NCBI GenBank assembly: GCA_009842325.1
Contig: VYFQ01000014.1
Coordinates: 116,889 to 180,888, forward strand
Direction: 5' to 3'
DNA from: Acidimicrobiaceae bacterium
Lineage (GTDB): Bacteria > Actinomycetota > Acidimicrobiia > Acidimicrobiales > Aldehydirespiratoraceae
DNA: 64,000 bases
In this document: piece by piece, positions 16,953 to 29,476 of the stretch
Layout of the letters: each line of letters begins with the position of its first letter
Position numbering within the stretch: the first letter of the stretch is position 1
The notes under the pieces: generated by a model
Database searches by the model: none
What the model was told of the DNA's origin: nothing
The model's input: the letters and a program-made list of their open reading frames with translations, nothing else
Position numbers and translations under genes: made by a program

Positions 16953-17004
16953 CGGGGCCTACTCGCGACAGGGGGCGACGCTGAACATCGAGGGGGCTTA
17001 CTCG
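16944..17004. repeat. Imperfect direct duplication of the ftsE-ftsX junction
   Basis: Positions 16944-16965 and 16980-17004 are about 18/22 identical with a three-base gap. Each, read on the minus strand, contains a stop (GAGTAA or GAGTAG) followed by an initiation codon and TTCAGC. The upstream copy therefore makes a decoy nine-codon reading frame (ATG16988 to TAG) between ftsE and the true ftsX start. Confidence 0.65.
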
Positions 17005-17675
17005 TAGACGCCTCGGGCCTGGTCGCGCACGACCATCCCTCGGTCGAGTTCCACCACACGCTGCCGCATGCTGTCCACGATGCTGCTGTCGTGGGTGGCC
17101 ATAACCACGGTCGTGCCTATCTCGTTGATCCGCTCCAGCAGGCGCATGATGCCTACCGATGTCGTGGGATCGAGGTTCCCGGTGGGCTCGTCGGCCAGCA
17201 GGATCAGCGGCCGGTTCACGAAGGCCCGGGCGATCGACACCCGCTGCTGCTCGCCTCCTGAGAGCTCGCGGGGGAAGCGGTCCATCTTGCGGGACAGCCC
17301 GACCAACTCGAGGATGGCCGGCACCTGGCGGTTGATGACCTGGGGGCCCTTGCCGATCACTTCCAGCGCGAAAGCCACGTTCTCGGCAACCGTCTTCTTC
17401 TGGAGGAGCTTGAAGTCCTGGAACACATAACCGATGTTGCGCCGGAGGTAGGGCACCCTCCATCCGCTGAGCCCGCCGATGTCGCGGCCGGCCACGAATA
17501 TCCGGCCGTGTTCGGGCACGTCCTCGCGGTTGAGCAGGCGGATGAATGTGGACTTGCCGGAGCCGGAGGGACCCACCAGGAAGACGAACTCCCCCTTGCC
17601 GATGTCGATGGTCACATCGCGAAGGGCCACCACGTCGCCCTTGAAGACTTTCGTGACCTTCTCCATCTTGATCAT
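16998..17675 (-). CDS. ftsE: Cell division ATP-binding protein FtsE
   Basis: A 225-residue ABC ATPase partner of FtsX. Walker A is GPSGSGKST (near 36-44), the Q-loop lies in YVFQDFKLL, the ABC signature is LSGGEQQR, Walker B is [13 protein letters not shown], and the H-loop is in ATHDSS. ATG17675 shares one base with the prfB stop (TGATG), which fixes the start; a longer frame to 17771 lies within prfB. It is transcribed with prfB and ftsX, the usual actinobacterial order. Confidence 0.97.
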   Translation of the reverse strand: MIKMEKVTKVFKGDVVALRDVTIDIGKGEFVFLVGPSGSGKSTFIRLLNREDVPEHGRIFVAGRDIGGLSGWRVPYLRRNIGYVFQDFKLLQKKTVAENVAFALEVIGKGPQVINRQVPAILELVGLSRKMDRFPRELSGGEQQRVSIARAFVNRPLILLADEPTGNLDPTTSVGIMRLLERINEIGTTVVMATHDSSIVDSMRQRVVELDRGMVVRDQARGVYE

Positions 17676-18844
17676 CAGGCGTCGCCTCCAGGGGCCTTCG
17701 GTGACGTGGCGACAGTACCAGCCCCCTCGATTGAGCCCGCGGCACCGGAGGCCCGGCTCCACCGGAGCCACGACTCCATGAACGGATCGAGATCCCCGCC
17801 CAGCACCGCGTCGACGTTGGGGGTCTCATGGCGGGTGCGCTGGTCCCTCACCATCTGGTAGGGCTGCATCACGTAGCTACGTATCTGGCTGCCGAAACCC
17901 ACCTTTCGCTGCTCGCCCTTGATGCCGGCGATCTCGTCGGCGAGCCGCTTGCGCTCCAGGTTGAGCAGCTTCGCGGCCAGCATCTGCATGGCCCGTTCCT
18001 TGTTCTGGTGCTGGCTGCGCTCGTTCTGGCAGCTGGTGACGATCCCGGTGGGCAGGTGCGTGATCCGCACCGCCGAGTCGGTGACGTTGACATGCTGGCC
18101 CCCGGCCCCCGAGGAGCGGTAGGTGTCGACGCGCAGATCCTTCTCGTCGATGTTCACCTCGTCGGAGACCTCCTCGAAGAAGGGGGCGACGTCGACCGCG
18201 GTGAACGCAGTCTGGCGCTTGCCCTCGTTGTTGAACGGGGAGATGCGCACCAGGCGATGCACGCCGTGCTCCGAGCGCATCCAGCCGTAGGCACAGCGGC
18301 CCTTCACCAGGAAGTCCACGCTGGAGTACCCGGCCTCGGTGCCCTCCGAGAGGGCGGTTACCTCCAGCTCGAAGCCGCGGCGCTCGGCCCAGCGGCGGTA
18401 CATCCGCAGCAGCATCTCGGCCCAGTCCTGCGAGTCGGTGCCGCCCTCGCCCGACTTGATCTGGCAGACGGCGTCCCGCTCGTCGAACTCGCCGGTGAAC
18501 AGCGATCGCAGCTCGAGCTCGTCGAACCGAGCGGCGATGTCGGCCACCAGCCGCGCGATCTCAGCCTCCTCTGAGGCATCCCCCTCCTCCACGGCGAGCT
18601 GGTTGAGGGTCTCCGCGTCGGAGATCCCGTCGGCCAGACGTTCGAACATCGCCAGGTCGTCGCTGATCGAAGCCAGCTCGGAGGTCACGGCCCGGGCCCG
18701 TTCGGGCTGATCCCACAGATCGGGGCGCGACGACTCAGCCTCGAGCTGGGGGAGCCGGACCCGCAGCGCGTCGATGCGAAGGTAGGTCTCGGCCTCCTCG
18801 AGGCGACCGCGCAGCCGGCGCAGATCGTCGCTGAAGTCCTGCAC
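17675..18844 (-). CDS. prfB: Peptide chain release factor 2
   Basis: A 389-residue class I release factor recognising UGA and UAA. The RF2-type anticodon-like tripeptide SPF is at residues 202-204 and the catalytic GGQ at 248-250, within [10 protein letters not shown]. The reading frame is continuous: there is no in-frame UGA requiring the programmed +1 frameshift used for autoregulation in many bacteria. About 20 low-complexity residues extend the C-terminus. It starts six bases after secA and overlaps ftsE by one base. Confidence 0.96.
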   Translation of the reverse strand: MQDFSDDLRRLRGRLEEAETYLRIDALRVRLPQLEAESSRPDLWDQPERARAVTSELASISDDLAMFERLADGISDAETLNQLAVEEGDASEEAEIARLVADIAARFDELELRSLFTGEFDERDAVCQIKSGEGGTDSQDWAEMLLRMYRRWAERRGFELEVTALSEGTEAGYSSVDFLVKGRCAYGWMRSEHGVHRLVRISPFNNEGKRQTAFTAVDVAPFFEEVSDEVNIDEKDLRVDTYRSSGAGGQHVNVTDSAVRITHLPTGIVTSCQNERSQHQNKERAMQMLAAKLLNLERKRLADEIAGIKGEQRKVGFGSQIRSYVMQPYQMVRDQRTRHETPNVDAVLGGDLDPFMESWLRWSRASGAAGSIEGAGTVATSPKAPGGDA

Positions 18845-18850
18845 CGCTGC

Positions 18851-21592
<2,742 letters not shown>

Positions 21593-21612
21593 CGGCGGTG
21601 ACCGCGCTTCCC

Positions 21613-22203
21613 TTAATCGGCCTCGTCGATGAGGCCCACGGCGCCGTCGTCGCGCCGGTACACCACCGCGGAGCGCCCCGTGGCCGAGTTGATGAAGAAG
21701 AAGAAGCCGTGGCCCATCAGATCCATCTTCAGCGCGGCGTCCTCCGGACTGAGCGGGCCGAGGTGGAACCGCTTGGTCTTGACGATCCTCAACTCCGGCT
21801 CGGTCTCGCCGCCGTCGACCGCGCCGGAGCCCGCGGTCGCTTCGGGGACCGGCTGCACCTCGCCGTCACTGCTGGTTCGTATCGTGTCGCCGCGGCCGCG
21901 GTGGCGATGCTGGAGCTTGGTCCTTAGCTTGCGGATCTGGCGCTCCAGCTTGGCCTCAGCGAGGTCCACGGCGGTGAAGGCGTCGGGGGCGTTCACCTTG
22001 CAGCGCAGATGGTGGCCGTGCCCCGTCAGGGTCACCTCGCAGGTCTCACGGTCGACGATGCGAGGATTGCGGGCCTCGTCGAAGTGCACCTCGGCGGTGT
22101 CCAAGTCGTCCAGGTAGCGGTCGAGCTGCCCGATCTTGGCTCTCACGGCCTCTTCGAGGCCCGGTGTGACGGTTGTGTGGCGGCTGCTGATCGAAATCTC
22201 CAC
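21613..22203 (-). CDS. hpf: Ribosome hibernation promoting factor, long form
   Basis: A 196-residue long-form HPF. The N-terminal S30AE domain (about 1-100) binds the 30S decoding centre, and the C-terminal domain (about 137-196, RIVKTKRF...FFFFINSATGRSAVVYRRDDGAVGLI) mediates 70S-70S pairing in stationary phase. The start is set at GTG22203 because AGGAGG lies six bases upstream; the alternative TTG22209 directly abuts the AGGAGG and could not use it. It lies upstream of secA and downstream of comF, the common actinobacterial order. Confidence 0.94.
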   Translation of the reverse strand: MEISISSRHTTVTPGLEEAVRAKIGQLDRYLDDLDTAEVHFDEARNPRIVDRETCEVTLTGHGHHLRCKVNAPDAFTAVDLAEAKLERQIRKLRTKLQHRHRGRGDTIRTSSDGEVQPVPEATAGSGAVDGGETEPELRIVKTKRFHLGPLSPEDAALKMDLMGHGFFFFINSATGRSAVVYRRDDGAVGLIDEAD

Positions 22204-22208
22204 GTCCA

Positions 22209-22230
22209 ACCTCCTGTGGCCTCCTGTGGC
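22209..22230 (-). promoter_or_regulatory. Tandemly duplicated Shine-Dalgarno element of hpf
   Basis: On the minus strand GCCACAGGAG occurs twice in tandem (22230-22211), the second copy running into AGGAGG six bases before GTG22203. The exact ten-base duplication leaves two purine-rich sites, of which only the proximal one is correctly spaced. Confidence 0.6.
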
Positions 22231-22242
22231 TTCGATGCGCCC

Positions 22243-22776
22243 TCATGGTAGAGGTAGCGCGACGGGCTGCCGCGGCGCCGCGGGCGCCACCGTAGCCACC
22301 GCCGCCACGACCGCCGCCGCGCCGCGGGCCCTGAGCGCGGTGGCCGCCACCCGCAGCGTCGAGCCGGTCGTGCACACGTCGTCGACGACCAGGATCAGCC
22401 CGCCCAACCGGCCGCGCCGGACCGCCATCCTGGGGCCAGCCAGGCGCCCTTGAAGAGACCGGGAAGTCTGGGGCTCGTCGTCCAGCCGGCGCAGCAGCCG
22501 GCGAGCCCGCAACCCCAGGCGCCGGGCGAAGGCCCGGGCCAGGAGCTCGGCCGGATCGAAGCCGCGCTCGCGGCGGCGCGCCGGACTGCAGGGAACCCAG
22601 GTGACCAGGTCCGGCGCTGGCCCCGCAGACGCGACGGATGCCATCCGGTCGGCGATCAGGGTGACCACGGCGGTCTTGCGTCCGTACTTGAGGGCCCGCA
22701 CCAACTCGGCCGCGGCGCCCTCGTGGCACCAGCCGGCCCACAGTGCGTCCACGCCGTCGATCCGCACGTCCTGCAT
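22243..22776 (-). CDS. ComF-family phosphoribosyltransferase-like protein
   Basis: A 177-residue ComFC-type protein with the phosphoribosyltransferase PRPP-binding motif LILVVDDVCTTGSTL at about residues 127-141 and the upstream ALKYGRK and RRRERGFDPAELLARAFA elements typical of ComF. The N-terminal zinc-ribbon cysteines found in many ComF proteins are absent, so it is a short form. ATG22776 has TAGGCT six bases upstream, suggesting a leaderless transcript that begins the comF-hpf-secA-prfB-ftsEX run. ComF proteins act in DNA uptake in naturally competent species; the role in actinobacteria is not settled. Confidence 0.88.
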   Translation of the reverse strand: MQDVRIDGVDALWAGWCHEGAAAELVRALKYGRKTAVVTLIADRMASVASAGPAPDLVTWVPCSPARRRERGFDPAELLARAFARRLGLRARRLLRRLDDEPQTSRSLQGRLAGPRMAVRRGRLGGLILVVDDVCTTGSTLRVAATALRARGAAAVVAAVATVAPAAPRQPVALPLP

Positions 22777-22845
22777 CCGAGCAGCCTAGCGCTAGGTATC
22801 CAAAATAACTGAAAAGTATGGAAACTTATTGAAAATTAGGAAGTT
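22777..22845 (-). promoter_or_regulatory. AT-rich promoter region of the comF-ftsX run
   Basis: TAGGCT (22788-22783, minus strand) is followed by six bases and ATG22776. Upstream, about 22797-22845 is strikingly AT-rich for this genome and includes AAGT-ATGGAA-ACTT, a short inverted repeat. No gene lies between 22777 and 22854. Confidence 0.5.
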
Positions 22846-22854
22846 GTGAGGGTG

Positions 22855-23871
22855 TCATGGCACGGCGCCGGCATCGGCGGCGGTGATGTGCCCCTGGTCG
22901 CGCATCCAGGCAATGGAGTCGGCCAGGGAGTCCCCGGTGGAGCGAAGGGTCACGCCGGTGTCCTGCTCTGTGTACGAGTTGTCGCCGGCGCAGGTGTTGT
23001 ACATGTACTCCACGCCCTCGGAGGTGAGGATCAGGTCGACGCCGAAGCGGCGGGTGAGGTCGCCCATCCGGCCCCACGCCGAGAACATCGCCTTGGGCAT
23101 CGACACCGACTTCAGGTCCCGCCCCGTCACCTCGCACAGCACCGACAGCAGCTCATCGGCGGTTAGGTGGTGGCCGAACATCACGTAGCGCTTCGGGCCT
23201 CGGCCGGCCTGCATGGACGCGGCTATCACCGCAGCTATGTCCCGCACGTCGACCAGGTTCATCGTGTATCCCGACGAGCGCATGAAGGGCTTGGTGAGCC
23301 ACAGCTTGAGCGGCTTGAACTGTGTCGACTCGCCGTAGTCGCCCGGGCCGAACACGCCGCCGGGGTAGACGATGACCACGCCGTGCCCCGAGTCCTGGAG
23401 TCGCCGGGCCAGGCGCTCGCTGTCGGCCTTGGACCGCGCGTAGGGCATGCGGGAACTCCCCACCGGATGGTCGCCGGTCACGGGGTCGGTGCTGAACGGG
23501 AACAGCGCCGCGGTGCTGGACACGTGCACGATGGGGTCGCAGCCTGCGTCCGCGGCGGAGCCCAGCACGTTGAGGGCGCCCGCGAAGTTGCTGGCCTCGA
23601 TGTCGGCCTCGGAACTCGGGTCGGTCCCCACGACGGCGGCCGCGTGCGCCACCGCGTCGCAGCCCTCGATGGCGGCGGTGACCGCCACCGCGTCGGCGAT
23701 GTCCCCTTCGGCTGTCTCGAGCGAGGTGAGATCCACTCCCACCCGGGCAGTGACCGTCTCGAGCTTGGCCGGCGTGCGCACCAGGGCCCGCACGGTGTGG
23801 CCCGCGTCCTGAAGGGCCTTGGCCACGTGGGATCCCACAAAGCCGGTTGCGCCGGTGACTAGGACTCTCAT
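22855..23871 (-). CDS. NAD-dependent epimerase/dehydratase (extended SDR), copy 1
   Basis: A 338-residue extended SDR. VTGATGFVGSHVAKAL (5-20) is the NAD(P)-binding glycine motif, HAAAVVG lies near 75-81, the catalytic serine is in VHVSSTAALF, and YARSKADSERLA gives the Tyr-Lys pair. It begins at ATG23871 with GGGAGG upstream. It is a close paralogue of the gene at 23899 (similar through almost the whole length, including the ends MxVLVTGATGFVGSH and AGAVP), with 27 bases between them. The family acts on nucleotide sugars, steroids or flavonoid-like ketones; none is indicated specifically. Confidence 0.85.
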   Translation of the reverse strand: MRVLVTGATGFVGSHVAKALQDAGHTVRALVRTPAKLETVTARVGVDLTSLETAEGDIADAVAVTAAIEGCDAVAHAAAVVGTDPSSEADIEASNFAGALNVLGSAADAGCDPIVHVSSTAALFPFSTDPVTGDHPVGSSRMPYARSKADSERLARRLQDSGHGVVIVYPGGVFGPGDYGESTQFKPLKLWLTKPFMRSSGYTMNLVDVRDIAAVIAASMQAGRGPKRYVMFGHHLTADELLSVLCEVTGRDLKSVSMPKAMFSAWGRMGDLTRRFGVDLILTSEGVEYMYNTCAGDNSYTEQDTGVTLRSTGDSLADSIAWMRDQGHITAADAGAVP

Positions 23872-23898
23872 ACTCTGCCTCCCGAGGGTTTGAGAAGA

Positions 23899-24912
23899 CT
23901 AGGGCACGGCTCCGGCTTGGGCGGCGGTGATGTGTCGCTCGTCGCGCATCCAGGCGATGGTGTCGGCCAGCGACTCGGCCACCGGTCGCAGGACGATGCC
24001 GGTGTCCTGCTCTGTGTCGGAGTTGTCGCCGGCGCAGTAGTTGAACATGTAGTCCACGGCCTCGGTGCTGAGCACCAGATCCCGGCCGAAGCGGTTCGCG
24101 ACGTCCCCGACCAGGCCCCATACCGAGAACAGCGCCCTGGGCACCGGCACCGACTTCAGGTCCCGGCCGGTCACGCTCTGCAGCTCCGACAGCAACTGGT
24201 CTGCGCTGAGGTGGTGGCCGAACATCAGGTAGCGCCTCGGACCCCTGCCCGCCTCGATGGAGGCGGCAATCACCGCTGCCACGTCGCGCACGTCGACCAT
24301 CGTCATCGTGTAGCCCGACCGGGGCAGCGGCTTGGTCAGCCACAGCTTCATCGGCTGGAGCTGCACCGACCCGCCATAGTCACCGGGTCCGATCGTCAGG
24401 GCGGGATAGACGATGACCACGCCGTGCCCCTGGGCCTGGTACCGCCGGGCCAGGCGCTCGCTGTCGGCCTTGGACCGCGCGTAGGCGCCGCGGGCGGTGC
24501 CCACCGGGTGGTCGGTGGTCACCGGATCGGTGCGGAACGGGAACAGGGCCTCTCCGGTGGAGACATGGACCACCGGGTCGCAGCCCGCCTCGACCGCGGC
24601 GCCCAGCACGTTCAGCGCGCCCGCAAGGTTGGTCTCGGACACCTCGGCCTCCGCGGCCGGGGCGATGCTCACCACCGCCGCGGCGTGGACCACGGCGTCG
24701 CAGCCGTCGATGGCGGCCGTGACGGCCACGGAGTCGCGGATGTCGCCTTCGATGGTCTCCAGCGAGGCCAGGTCGACCCCCACCCGGGCGGTCACCGTCT
24801 CGAGCTTGGCCGGCGTGCGTACCAGGGCCCGCACGCTGTGGCCCGCGTCCTGGAGCGCCTTGGCCGCGTGGGATCCCACGAAGCCGGTCGCGCCGGTGAC
24901 CAGGACCTTCAC
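23899..24912 (-). CDS. NAD-dependent epimerase/dehydratase (extended SDR), copy 2
   Basis: A 337-residue extended SDR and tandem paralogue of the gene at 22855. The nucleotide motif VTGATGFVGSHAAKAL, VHAAAVVS, catalytic-serine segment VHVSTGEALF and YARSKADSERLA are conserved. The clearest differences lie in the middle (VVSIAPAAEAEVSE against VVGTDPSSEADIEA, and PALTIGPGDYGGS against PGGVFGPGDYGES), where substrate specificity is often set. Both proteins share an unusual C-terminal CAGDNSxTEQDTG segment. It is preceded on the same strand by the SDR at 24942. Reaction unknown. Confidence 0.85.
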   Translation of the reverse strand: MKVLVTGATGFVGSHAAKALQDAGHSVRALVRTPAKLETVTARVGVDLASLETIEGDIRDSVAVTAAIDGCDAVVHAAAVVSIAPAAEAEVSETNLAGALNVLGAAVEAGCDPVVHVSTGEALFPFRTDPVTTDHPVGTARGAYARSKADSERLARRYQAQGHGVVIVYPALTIGPGDYGGSVQLQPMKLWLTKPLPRSGYTMTMVDVRDVAAVIAASIEAGRGPRRYLMFGHHLSADQLLSELQSVTGRDLKSVPVPRALFSVWGLVGDVANRFGRDLVLSTEAVDYMFNYCAGDNSDTEQDTGIVLRPVAESLADTIAWMRDERHITAAQAGAVP

Positions 24913-24941
24913 CGGCTATCCCCCTCCCGCCCGGGGATGGC

Positions 24942-25841
24942 TCACGGGTCGTGGTCCTCGAGCAGGGCAGCGCCCAGGGATGCGGCGCTGTCGGGTGTGC
25001 GCCTGTCCTCTATGGAGCGGTGGCGGGCCGCGATGGCGCCGTCGAAGTCGTGGTCGGTGAACAGCCAGAGCTCGCCGCCCCGGATGGCCCGCACCACCAT
25101 GTCGGCCACCGCGGAGGGGCGCAGCGCCTGGGCGTACAGGTCGCGTATCGCGGCTCGCATCTCGGACTCCGGGCCGCCGGCCACCGCGTCGGAGTCCCAC
25201 AGGCCGGTCACGCCGGGCTGGTCCTGAAGGTGCTCGGGCCGGTTGCGCTCGGAGTCCAGGATGTTGGTGGACACCAGCCCGGGGCACAGGCACGTGACCC
25301 CCACCCCGGTGCCGTCGGCGAGCATCTCGGCGTGCAGAGTCTCGCTGAGCGCCACCACCCCGTGCTTGGAGACGTTGTAGGGGCCGATCCCGGCCGAGGT
25401 GATATGGCCCAGCACCGAAGCGGTGTTGACGATGTGGCCCGAGCCCCGCTCGATCATGGACGGCAGGAAGGCCCGGCAGCCGTGGATGACGCCCCACAGG
25501 TTGACCCCTAGGCACCACTCCCACGACTTGAGCGAGAGTTCCGAGATCGGGCCGGTGGCGGCCACGCCCGCGTTGTTGCATAGGACGTCGGCCGGGCCGA
25601 AGGCAGCCGCGCAGGCGTCGCGCAGCGCCTCCACCGACGGCCACGAGGACACGTCGCAGGTGACCGCCACCGCCTCTCCCCCGGCGTCCCGGATGGACTG
25701 CACCGTCTCGTGCAGCGGCGGCTCCTCGATGTCGGTCACCACCACCTGCATGGACTCGGCCGCGAAGCGCTCGGCCATCCCCCGGCCCATGCCGCTGGCA
25801 CCGCCGGTGACCACCGCCACCCGGCCGGCTAGATCCTTCAC
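24942..25841 (-). CDS. Short-chain dehydrogenase/reductase
   Basis: A 299-residue classical SDR with TGGASGMG (12-19), NNAG near 90-93, a catalytic Ser in NTASVLGH and YNVSK (Tyr-Lys). The C-terminal extension after the Rossmann core (about 40 residues ending ALLEDHDP) is longer than average. Its start overlaps the stop of the LLM gene at 25838 by four bases, so the two are translationally coupled. With the two following epimerases it forms a four-gene redox block downstream of ahcY. Substrate unknown. Confidence 0.88.
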   Translation of the reverse strand: MKDLAGRVAVVTGGASGMGRGMAERFAAESMQVVVTDIEEPPLHETVQSIRDAGGEAVAVTCDVSSWPSVEALRDACAAAFGPADVLCNNAGVAATGPISELSLKSWEWCLGVNLWGVIHGCRAFLPSMIERGSGHIVNTASVLGHITSAGIGPYNVSKHGVVALSETLHAEMLADGTGVGVTCLCPGLVSTNILDSERNRPEHLQDQPGVTGLWDSDAVAGGPESEMRAAIRDLYAQALRPSAVADMVVRAIRGGELWLFTDHDFDGAIAARHRSIEDRRTPDSAASLGAALLEDHDP

Positions 25842-26704
25842 GGCGCTAGGGCGGACAGGGCGTCGTAGTCGACGGCGGCCGCGCCGGCTGAGGGGTGCAG
25901 TACCTGGATGCAGACCTGGGTGGCCCCGGCGTCGGCGTGCTCGGCCAGCCGGCGTTCGATGGCGTCGACGTCGCCCCAGGCCACCATGGCGTCCACGAAG
26001 CGGTCCGAGAGCCCGTCGATGTCGTCGTCGTCGAAGCCGAGGCTCTTCCAGCAGTTCCGGTAGCCGGGGGCCCGGGTGTAGAACTTCATCACGTTGCCGC
26101 CGGTGGCCCGGGCCTGCTCGGCGTCGGAAGTGAGCATCACCTTCTGCTCCACGCAGAGCTGCGCATCGGGTCCCATCACCGAGCGGGCGAAGGCGGTGTG
26201 CTCCGGTGTCGTGTTGTAGGGGTGGGCGCCGGCGGTGCGCTCGGCGGCGAGCTCCAGCATCCGCGGGCCGAGGGCGGCCAGGACCACCGGCACCGCCTCG
26301 GGGGGCGGCACCGAGGTGTAGCGAGCCTCGTCCATGGCATCCAGGTAGGACCGCATGAACGACAGCGGCTTGTCGTAGGGGATGCCGCGGATCTTGCTAA
26401 CGATCACCGGACTCGACACGCCGAGGCCGAGCGTGAACCGGCCACCGGTCTGCTCCGCGACCGTGTACGCCCCCTGCTTCATCACACCAGGGTGCCGGTT
26501 GTAGACGTTGGCGATCCCGCTGGCCAGCCCGAGAGTCGACGTGACCGCGCCCAGATGTGCGGCCAGGGCGAACGGATCGCGCCCGAAGGTCTCCCCCACC
26601 CACAGCTGCGAATAGCCGAGCTGCTCCACGGTCGTGGCGAAGGCAGCCGCATCGGCTCCGGTGAGCGCCTCAGGGGCGGTCCAGCATCCCCGTTCGATCG
26701 CCAT
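25838..26704 (-). CDS. LLM-class (F420/flavin-type) oxidoreductase
   Basis: A 288-residue luciferase-like protein, the third in the window. Recognisable segments are FATTVEQLGYSQLWVGE, LASGIANVYNRHPGVM and TVAEQTGGRFTLGLGVSS. ATG26704 is preceded by GGGAG five bases upstream; the open frame extending to 27964 runs through ahcY in another frame and is not coding. It belongs to the shorter F420-dependent subgroup lacking the C-terminal extension of the 8746 protein. It is coupled to the SDR downstream. Cofactor assignment is inference from family and genome context. Confidence 0.86.
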   Translation of the reverse strand: MAIERGCWTAPEALTGADAAAFATTVEQLGYSQLWVGETFGRDPFALAAHLGAVTSTLGLASGIANVYNRHPGVMKQGAYTVAEQTGGRFTLGLGVSSPVIVSKIRGIPYDKPLSFMRSYLDAMDEARYTSVPPPEAVPVVLAALGPRMLELAAERTAGAHPYNTTPEHTAFARSVMGPDAQLCVEQKVMLTSDAEQARATGGNVMKFYTRAPGYRNCWKSLGFDDDDIDGLSDRFVDAMVAWGDVDAIERRLAEHADAGATQVCIQVLHPSAGAAAVDYDALSALAP

Positions 26705-26745
26705 CTGTGCTCCCTTCGGACCAGGTTGCCGGCTTACGGTACCGG

Positions 26746-28200
<1,455 letters not shown>

Positions 28201-28209
28201 CACCTTCGA

Positions 28210-29163
28210 TCATGGGTCCTCCCGAACGCGCCGCGACGCCAACCCCGCGACCGCGTCACCGACTAGGACCAGGTCCAGCAGTTGCGCGAGAGCACCCTCC
28301 CCAGCCGCTCTCACTTCGTGTAGGGCTGCCACCTCGCCGCCGAGCAGGTCGATGCGGTCGGCTAGCCCCGGGGGCTCGAAGTCGTGGCGCAGCACGATCG
28401 TGGCGACGCCAGCCGGAATCCGCTGGGCCAGCGTGCGGAACGACGCGGCCTCAGCCTCATCGGCCGGGAGGTTGCGGCGCACCGACGACACCCCGCCGAT
28501 CCGGTCCAGCTGGTGGACCCACCGGCGGGCGGCGTGCTTGCCCACGCCCCCAGCGCCGCACACGACCGCCATCCGGTCCTGAACGCTCGTGGCCAGAGCC
28601 TCCAGCTGTACGGGATCGGCATCGATGAGCCGGCGGCGGGCTTCGATCTGCTCGGCGCTCTCAGAGATCAGCCTGTTCATGCCCTCCAGCACGCCGACGC
28701 GCTCGAGCAGCACCAGCACCGGCACGATCACGACACCGAGTCCTGCCGCGGGGCCGGCGAAGGGGTCCACCCGCGTGATCGGAACGCCCCAGCCGGTGCA
28801 CAGTGACATCAACTCTCCCCCGGAGGTGACCGCCACGATGTGCGCACCGCTGGCGCGAGCGACACGGGCTGCGGCCACCGTCGGCCGGTCATCGCCGGAC
28901 TGCGACACCGCCACCACCAGCGAGGACTCCGAGAGCCAGGCGGGGCTGATGCCACCGGTGGCCAGGACCGGCTCCGAGCCCTGGAGCTGCGCGACCGACT
29001 CCACCACGTCGCCGGCCACCCCTCCCCCGCCCGCACCGATGATCACCACTTCGGAGATCTCGCCGGGCGCGGGCAGGCCTCCCACATCCGCGGCGGCAAC
29101 GGCCGCGTCTCGCACCTGGTCGGGCAGGTGTCGGAGCGCCTCGAACAGGTCGTCGGTGGCCAT
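28210..29163 (-). CDS. SIS-domain protein related to bifunctional phosphoglucose/phosphomannose isomerase
   Basis: A 317-residue protein with two SIS-like halves. VIIGAGGGGVAGDVV (about 40-54) and VVAVSQSGDDRPTVAA (about 83-98) match the sugar-phosphate-binding loops of archaeal-type PGI/PMI. The region that in active enzymes carries the conserved N-H-N-E motif reads LPADEAEAASF, so the usual catalytic glutamate/histidine set is not recognisable. It may be inactive, regulatory or act on another phosphosugar. It sits between ahcY and trm112/manB; mycobacteria have a comparable uncharacterised gene beside manB (recollection). Association with mannose metabolism is probable. Confidence 0.78.
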   Translation of the reverse strand: MATDDLFEALRHLPDQVRDAAVAAADVGGLPAPGEISEVVIIGAGGGGVAGDVVESVAQLQGSEPVLATGGISPAWLSESSLVVAVSQSGDDRPTVAAARVARASGAHIVAVTSGGELMSLCTGWGVPITRVDPFAGPAAGLGVVIVPVLVLLERVGVLEGMNRLISESAEQIEARRRLIDADPVQLEALATSVQDRMAVVCGAGGVGKHAARRWVHQLDRIGGVSSVRRNLPADEAEAASFRTLAQRIPAGVATIVLRHDFEPPGLADRIDLLGGEVAALHEVRAAGEGALAQLLDLVLVGDAVAGLASRRVREDP

Positions 29164-29178
29164 GGTGCGCTGTCTTGC

Positions 29179-29439
29179 TCAGCCCGCGCCGTCGCCGCCG
29201 CCAGCCTCGAGAAACGTGGGACCGACTCCGTCGGCCTCCGCCTTGGCCAGCAGGCGTCCGTGCTCGGCGTCGTCCATCGAATCGGCCTCGTCCAGCAGCA
29301 TCACGGGAATCCCGTCCTCCACCCTGTAGCGGAGACGCAACCGGGGGTTGTACAAGATCTGTTCGTCGGAGAAGTACAGCAGCGGTCCCTTGTCGCTGGG
29401 GCAGGCGAGAATCTCCAGCAGGCGGGCATCGAGTGTCAC
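29179..29439 (-). CDS. Trm112 family protein
   Basis: An 86-residue Trm112-type protein: LDARLLEILACPSDKGPLLY at the start and RLRYRVEDGIPVMLLDEA in the middle are the family hallmarks. Only one cysteine of the zinc knuckle remains, as is common in bacterial forms. About 25 extra residues follow the core. GTG29439 is chosen because AGGAGGTGG precedes it by four bases; the upstream in-frame start at 29466 is not supported. Eukaryotic Trm112 activates methyltransferases; bacterial function is unclear. It lies between the SIS gene and phosphomannomutase, an arrangement known from other actinobacteria. Confidence 0.88.
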   Translation of the reverse strand: MTLDARLLEILACPSDKGPLLYFSDEQILYNPRLRLRYRVEDGIPVMLLDEADSMDDAEHGRLLAKAEADGVGPTFLEAGGGDGAG

Positions 29440-29476
29440 GCGGCCACCTCCTCGAACGGTGGACATCCCCCTGATG

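Noticed and set aside
17675..18844. Programmed frameshift in prfB
   Set aside because: The frame is uninterrupted from the start to GGQ and SPF; no internal UGA exists.
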